DNA from: Anaeramoeba flamelloides
Taxonomy: Eukaryota > Metamonada > Anaeramoebidae
DNA: 64,000 bases
Direction of reading: 5' to 3'
NCBI GenBank assembly: GCA_027625915.1
Contig: JANTQA010000024.1
Coordinates: 1 to 64,000 of the forward strand
Within the stretch, counting starts at the first letter, position 1; each line of letters begins with the position of its first letter. The position numbers and the translations under genes are program-made. The notes beneath the pieces were generated by a model, which saw only the letters and a program-made list of their open reading frames with translations, did no database searches and was not told the origin of the DNA. Positions 58,518 through 64,000 of this stretch are shown one piece after another.

Positions 58518-58910
58518 AAACAAATTTTTGAAAGTTTAATGAAAATTTTGATCGATTTATGAAGAAAAAACCTAATAAAAACAAACAAATAATTTTCTCG
58601 GTATTATCAAAAATTGATTCCTCTTTTTTAGTTATTTAAATTGTTTTTAAAAATTTTCTCAAACAAATTTTCGTTTATTCATCAAAATTTTCAAAAATTC
58701 TAAATTTCTCAAATTAAACCCTTTTTAAATTTGTTTAAAGATTCATAAACCCTCTTTCCTTGATTTCCTCTTTCTTCAAGTTTAAATTTTATTTTGTTTT
58801 TTGCATTTAATTAAACAAATTATTTTGAAAAAATAAATTTGTTTTTTTATATTTTTTCATTTTTTTTTCAAAATACTTTTTGCTTTTTTTTAAATTTCTA
58901 CTTATCAAAT
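58518..58910. other. Spacer upstream of the seven-repeat/cadherin-like gene
   Basis: A+T-rich leader. The open frame upstream of 58911 lacks an ATG and encodes only Phe-rich sequence, so it is taken as 5' untranslated. Confidence 0.4.
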
Positions 58911-61616
58911 ATGAATAAATTATCCTATTCTAAAGTACTTATCTTTGTTCCTTTCTTAATTTTAATTTCAATTTCATTTCTACCCAAAGCAACATCAACA
59001 ACTCAAGAAATTGAATGTCCCTATGTTGAATTTTATGATGAATATCAAGTCAACAACATAACTTCAGAAGATCAATCACACGTACAAATTGCATCAATTG
59101 GCTCCAAGAATGAAAAATATGTCATTGTTTGGTCAACTTCATCAGGTGGACCTAAAAGGATGACTTCTTCTTCGAAAAAAAAACAACAAAACCAAAACCA
59201 AAATATTCAAAACCTTGAGCAAGATGATTATGGAGTCTTTGCTCAAATCTTTAATTCTAGTGATGGTTCCAAAATTGGAAATGAATTCCTGGTTAATAAT
59301 TATACAGATAATGACCAATCAGATCCAAGAATCACTTCAATTGGAACCAATAATGAAAAGTTTGTGATTGCCTGGGAAAGCTATGGACAAGATGACTCAG
59401 GTGGGTATGGAGTCTTTGCTCAGATCTTTGATTCCAGTGATGGATCTAAAATTGGTAATGAATTCCAAGTTAATAATTATACAGATAATCACCAATCAGA
59501 TCCAAGTGTTGCCCCAATTGGAACCAATAAAGAGAAATTTGTGATTGCTTGGACAAGCTATGTCCAAGATGGCTCAGGTTATGGAATCTTTTCTCAGATC
59601 TTTGATTCCAGTGATGGATCCAAAATTGGTAATGAGTTCCAAGTTAATAATTATACAGATTCTCATCAATTCCGTCCAAGTATCACTTCAATTGGAACCA
59701 ATAACGAAAAATTTGTGATTACTTGGCAAAGCTCTGCCCAAGATGGCTCATCTTATGGGATCTTTTCTCAAATCTTTAATTCAAGTGATGGCTCCAAAAT
59801 TGGCAATGAATTCCTGGTAAATAATTCTACAGATAATACACAATCAGATCCAATGATCGCTTCAATTGGGAACAACAATGAAAAGTTTTTGATTGCCTGG
59901 GAAAGTTATGACCAAGACGGCTCGGCATATGGAATTTTTGCTCAGATCTATGATTCAAGTGATGGCTCCAAAATAGGCAATGAATTCCAAGTTAATAATT
60001 ATACAGATAGTCACCAATCAGATCCAAGTATCTCTTCAATTGGTACTAATAATGAAAAATTTGTTATTTCATGGACAAGCAATGGCCAAGATGGATCAGA
60101 TTATGCTGTGATTGCCCAAATCTATGATTCAAGTGATGGCTCCAAAATTGGCAATGAGTTTCAAGTAAATACCTATACAGATAACCACCAAGAAACTCCA
60201 TCAATTGCTTCAATTGGAGAAAATAATGAAGATTTTGTTATTGCATGGGAAAGTTATGGACAAGATGGCTCAATGAATGGAATTTTTGCCCAACATTATA
60301 AAATTAGTGAAAATCCTGAAATCAATGAACAAATTCCTCAAACACAATATTTTGAAAAAAATAATCAATTTAATTTCCAATTTTCAAGTGATAGCTTTCA
60401 AAATCCAAATGAACCAGGTAATTTTAGTCTTAATTTAATTTATGAAGCCAAACTTTCCAATGGCAATGATTTACCCGATGGATTGAATTTTGATTCCAAT
60501 AACAGACAATTTTCAGGAAGTGTCTCAATTGAAGATAGTTGTCAAAATTGGGAAATTGAAATCTTTGCCATCAATCAATGCAATGAACAAGTAAGCCAAA
60601 ATTTTACTTTATCCAATCCCGAACCTGAAATCAATCAAACAATTCCAGACCAAGTTTTAAGTTATGGCCTTGATGATTATTCAGATTATCAATTTCAAAT
60701 CCCTCAAGATAGTTTTTCTGATAACCAAGAAAGTGAATTAGATTTAAATTATGATGCCAAATTAGTAGTTGTTGATAACAATGATCAAGGAGAAGAAGAA
60801 GAAGAAGAACAAGATTTACCTGAATGGTTGATTTTTAATGAAAATACCAGAACATTCACAATCAATGAAGATTATCAATCAACAAGAACTGATATGGGAA
60901 ATTATACAATCAAAGTTTATGCAATTGATTATTGCAATTTAAATATCAGTCAATCTTTCAATTTTGAACTCAAAAATGATTCTCCTTATTTAAATAAACC
61001 AATTGATGATATTGAACTAAATGAAGACGATTCAGATGATGATGGCAATGATGATATATATATATTCATTTTCGATGAAGATACTTTTATTGATCCAAAT
61101 AATGATGAATTAAGTTATACAGTATATTTCAATGGAATTGAAGATTATTTACCCTGTTGGATCAAATTTATTGAAAGTAAAAGAAAATTCATCTTTGATG
61201 TCGAATCTGCAAATGAAGGCAATCATATAATCAAAATCAAAGCATCAGATGATTTATTGGATTCATTTAATGAATTTAATTTGAGAGTTGTTAAAAAAAG
61301 TAGCACAGATACAGATACAGATGATGATAATGATAATGATAACAATAATGATACAGATACCAATAATACTACTGATGACAAAAATGAGATTAGTACAGGA
61401 ATAATAATTGGTTATACAGTAAATGGGTTAATTTTAATAATAATAATTATTATTTTTATAATTATTTTTAAGAAAAAAAACAATTCACTTTCTAATTCTT
61501 CAAGAAGGAAGAAAAGCAATATAAATATTGATATTGAAGAAAATAAATCAGATGACATTATAATGAGTGGAAGTCAAGATATTGAATTGTCTGTATCCAA
61601 TAATACTAACAATTAA
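58911..61616 (+). CDS. Type I surface protein: seven-repeat head plus cadherin-like domains
   Basis: I place the start at the ATG at 58911 (MNKLSYSKVLIFVPFLILIS), which gives a signal peptide; the frame is open further up but without an ATG. Residues ~40-460 hold exactly seven ~60-residue repeats (EFQVNNYTDNHQSDPSVAPI, EKFVIAWTSYVQDGSGYGIF, SQIFDSSDGSKIGN). The first repeat carries a Lys/Gln-rich insert. Next come three ~110-residue domains of the dystroglycan-type cadherin-like (CADG) kind, each opening like PEINEQIP or PYLNKPIDD and holding a P-x-W/L-hydrophobic-x-F motif. An Asp/Asn/Thr-rich linker, one membrane helix (residues ~831-853) and a ~48-residue basic-then-acidic tail follow. It is likely a plasma-membrane adhesion or recognition protein. 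It shares its head with the receptor at 37449. Stop is TAA. Confidence 0.8.
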   Translation: MNKLSYSKVLIFVPFLILISISFLPKATSTTQEIECPYVEFYDEYQVNNITSEDQSHVQIASIGSKNEKYVIVWSTSSGGPKRMTSSSKKKQQNQNQNIQNLEQDDYGVFAQIFNSSDGSKIGNEFLVNNYTDNDQSDPRITSIGTNNEKFVIAWESYGQDDSGGYGVFAQIFDSSDGSKIGNEFQVNNYTDNHQSDPSVAPIGTNKEKFVIAWTSYVQDGSGYGIFSQIFDSSDGSKIGNEFQVNNYTDSHQFRPSITSIGTNNEKFVITWQSSAQDGSSYGIFSQIFNSSDGSKIGNEFLVNNSTDNTQSDPMIASIGNNNEKFLIAWESYDQDGSAYGIFAQIYDSSDGSKIGNEFQVNNYTDSHQSDPSISSIGTNNEKFVISWTSNGQDGSDYAVIAQIYDSSDGSKIGNEFQVNTYTDNHQETPSIASIGENNEDFVIAWESYGQDGSMNGIFAQHYKISENPEINEQIPQTQYFEKNNQFNFQFSSDSFQNPNEPGNFSLNLIYEAKLSNGNDLPDGLNFDSNNRQFSGSVSIEDSCQNWEIEIFAINQCNEQVSQNFTLSNPEPEINQTIPDQVLSYGLDDYSDYQFQIPQDSFSDNQESELDLNYDAKLVVVDNNDQGEEEEEEQDLPEWLIFNENTRTFTINEDYQSTRTDMGNYTIKVYAIDYCNLNISQSFNFELKNDSPYLNKPIDDIELNEDDSDDDGNDDIYIFIFDEDTFIDPNNDELSYTVYFNGIEDYLPCWIKFIESKRKFIFDVESANEGNHIIKIKASDDLLDSFNEFNLRVVKKSSTDTDTDDDNDNDNNNDTDTNNTTDDKNEISTGIIIGYTVNGLILIIIIIIFIIIFKKKNNSLSNSSRRKKSNINIDIEENKSDDIIMSGSQDIELSVSNNTNN

Positions 61617-62180
61617 ATCGATAATGAAAAAAAAAAAAAATGAAAAAGAAGAAGAAGAAAAAGAAGAAGAAAGAAAATTACGTTAAAGTTTCAAGTGTAA
61701 AGACTTTGTTTTGCATTTAAATATTTTTCTTTTAATTTCATGTTGAAAATTGAATCATTGTGAATGTTTGTTGTTTGGTACAGTTTCAAACACTTTGATT
61801 GCACTTTCTTGAAAATAATTGTAATTTAAAATGTTATTTCAATCAAAAATAAAATTATTTTACGAGTTGATTTTTAATATTAATTATTAACACATTCTAA
61901 AACCGTTTTTAAGAATATTTGATTAAATAAATAAAATATTTGTGTTAATTTTGTTCCAAATATTTTTTATAGATGTTATTAAAATATTTTTTTTTTATGT
62001 ATTTAGCGTATTCATTTATAGAACTTTTTAAATTCATCTTTAAATATCAATAAATAGTGAATTTGTTGCCAATTTTCAATAATATGGAAATATAAATTTT
62101 TTTTTGGGAAACTTTTAAAATTCTTTTATGTAGAGATATTATTAATCTGGGTTTTTATCAGAAATCTTGTATTGGTTAAT
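61617..62180. other. Intergenic spacer
   Basis: A GAA-rich stretch (61640-61675) follows the TAA stop; the rest is A+T-rich and featureless. Confidence 0.35.
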
Positions 62181-62857
62181 TTCATTTCGGAGTGTAATCA
62201 AAAGGAAGTATTAATTCGAGACTTGTTTAGGGGTTTAGAACCCCCATTGAGATATAATAATCTGAATTTAAATTTTTTTTTTTTTACGAATTTTTTTTCA
62301 TGATAATTTTTTCTTTGTTTTGACTTTTAAAATAACAAAAAAGAAAAAAAACAAAAAACAAAAAAAAAAAAAAAAATATATTCAGAGAATTGGTGTGAAT
62401 TTTTACAATTGATATTAGAAGAGATTTTTATTAGATATTAATTTTTTAATACCAAAAAAAAAATGGAACAAGATGGTACTAGTGACTTTTTCCTAATTTC
62501 TTTTAGAATATTTTGAACAAATTTTTTATGAATAATTATTTTTGGGGTGTTAACCTATATATGAACCCTTAGTACTATTTCTGAAATTATACAAATTCCT
62601 TCTTTCACAACAACCACAAGTATCTTTTTAAATAATTTTTTTTTACAACTTCTTTTGATTTTTTGAATTCATTGGAAAATACTATTTTTGAAAAAATGAA
62701 AAATTTTAAATGATAAAATAAAAAAACTGAAGAATGAATATTTTTTAATTAATTTTCGAAAGAGTTATTGGTATTAATATGATGAAACAATCAAAAAATT
62801 GATATTAGAATCTTTTAATAATTTGACAAATATTGATCAAAATAGCTATTGTTAGCG
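62181..62857 (-). repeat. Dispersed ~670-bp repeat, copy 2 (inverted)
   Basis: Reverse complement of 6435-7105, with landmarks GGAACAAGATGGTACTAG, TTTTTGGGGTGTTAACC and AAAGGAAGTATTAATTCG. Non-coding. It shows that the repeat is dispersed in both orientations. Confidence 0.75.
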
Positions 62858-63199
62858 AATTTATCATACAAAATTTTTAAATACAACATTTATTTTTTAT
62901 CCTTTTAATTTTTATTTTAAATGTCTCTAAAAATGAAACACAAATAATAAAGACTCAAAACAATTTAACAAAAATGGTACCTAGACTAGGTTAATAGTCT
63001 GTGAAAATCTGAAATTTTTATTTTTGTTTTAAACTTGATAACAAATTCCTCATTTATTTCTAAATCGGTTGATATCAAAGTCACTAAGATATTCTTATCA
63101 AAACAAATTTATATATTTTTTTAATTAAGAAAAATCAAAGTTAATAAATATATTAAATTTTTTTTAGATTTGATAAGTATTTTTTTTCGGACAAATTGT
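62858..63199. other. Intergenic spacer
   Basis: A+T-rich sequence between the dispersed repeat and the leucine-rich relic. Nothing is recognised. Confidence 0.3.
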
Positions 63200-63910
63200 A
63201 TGTGTCGTGTAGCTAACTCCTGGTCTGAATGAGATATAAAGAGGTAAAACTTTAAACGCATAGCTCGAAAGGTAAACCAAACACTTTCCTAAATTGGATC
63301 TTTCTTCTTCAAAAATTTGGAAACAAAGGAACCAAACATCTAGACCAGGCTCTCACTATCAATCAAAACCTTACGGTAATGATTCTTTCTAAGAATCAAA
63401 TTGGAACAGAAACAAATACCTCAGCCAAGCTTTATTTAATCAACCAAACCCTTACTGAATTGGATCTTTCTTGGATTCAAATGGAGAAATTGGATCATTG
63501 GAATTAGAATCAAATAAAGAAGGGAAAAAAAAACAAATGATAGAATTTATAAAATCCTGAAAAGTTAATAAATCTTTTATTGGTTTACATCTTCAGAGAA
63601 CTAAGATCAATAGGAAAATCTCATTAAAATCCAAAATTTAGTCCAAAGAAATGTCAATTTACAAATAAAATTAATTAATCCAGTCAAAGAAGGCAATTTA
63701 GAATTATTCTTCGAATTAATTCAAATTGAAAAAATACCCTTAATAGACCAATCTATTCAGACTATTTAACGAAAATGAAAAAGCACAAAGAAATAGAAAG
63801 GCAAAATTCAAAGAAGAAAACACAATATTCCATACTGCCATTATGAATAATCAAACAGAAATTATCTTTTATTTATTTTTTACCAATAATGAAAAAACAG
63901 ATCATTAAAA
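63200..63910 (+). pseudogene. Decayed leucine-rich repeat plus ankyrin gene
   Basis: Pieces in changing frames read LDLSSSKI, then NKGTKHLDQALTINQNLTVM, ILSKNQIGTETNTSAKLYL, INQTLTELDLSWIQM. This is the ribonuclease-inhibitor type leucine-rich repeat (LxxLDLSxNQIGxxGxxxLxxxLxxN). Further right come INPVKEGNLELFFELIQ and NTIFHTAIMNNQTEIIFYLF, typical ankyrin helices (compare GNTPLHxAxxNxxxEIVxxLL). Several stops and frame changes separate the pieces, so this is a relic of a host gene combining the two repeat types. The same architecture probably exists intact elsewhere in the genome. It may continue past the window end. Confidence 0.65.
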
Positions 63911-64000
63911 TCATTTCAAAAAGAAATTTTTTATGTTATTTGAAAAATTCATTAACATGAAAAAATGCAATTGATTTGCTAAATCCAAATCAAATTTTGA

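Overview
The window is a very A+T-rich eukaryotic segment with long homopolymers and microsatellites, short introns of about 0.1-0.25 kb starting GTAAAA, sparse genes and much repeat-derived spacer. It has no operons, ribosome binding sites or CRISPR array, and I recognised no rRNA or tRNA. The mix of families (WD40 plus two BTB domains, a PAS protein with an MGxxxS start, GCC2/GCC3 cysteine-rich multi-pass receptors, TIR/NB-ARC STAND proteins, leucine-rich and ankyrin relics) suits a free-living amoeboid or flagellate protist. Anaeramoeba-like metamonads are my best guess, from memory of family style and not from a search.

Layout. 1-1330: a relatively G+C-rich block of nested inverted repeats with a 65-bp tandem array. 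2699-4699 (+): WD40-BTB-BTB gene, with a paralogue at 47735-49682 (+). 5421-8910: foldback element, two dispersed repeats and a decayed transposase-like helix-turn-helix. 8998-16500 (-): two head-to-tail copies of a TIR-like/tandem NB-ARC STAND gene, both interrupted, with a gene-conversion tract between them. 18182-19044: large foldback. 19850-20107 (-): B-box zinc-finger exon. 20531-27850: dispersed repeats, including two inverted copies of a 0.9-kb TIR element. 29522-30694 (+): PAS-like protein. 30695-37448: mostly empty, one MITE. 37449-41858 (+): 1469-residue surface receptor. 44181-47005: third 0.9-kb TIR element carrying a 5'-truncated LINE with target-site duplication, then a foldback. 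50724-51129 and 54915-55312: two copies of a 0.4-kb MITE. 51371-53004 (-): acyltransferase-3 membrane protein. 53777-58517: palindromes, foldbacks, MITE. 58911-61616 (+): surface protein with a seven-repeat head and cadherin-like domains. 62181-62857: inverted partner of the repeat at 6435. 63200-63910 (+): decayed leucine-rich/ankyrin gene running toward the window end.

Two themes stand out. The two surface proteins share an extracellular module of exactly seven ~60-residue repeats that resembles a bacterial repeat family and probably folds as a seven-bladed propeller. The STAND pair has an unusual TIR-NB-ARC-NB-ARC order, possibly of bacterial origin, and is decaying while exchanging sequence. 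Several frame breaks lie in homopolymers, so assembly error must be excluded before any host gene is called dead.
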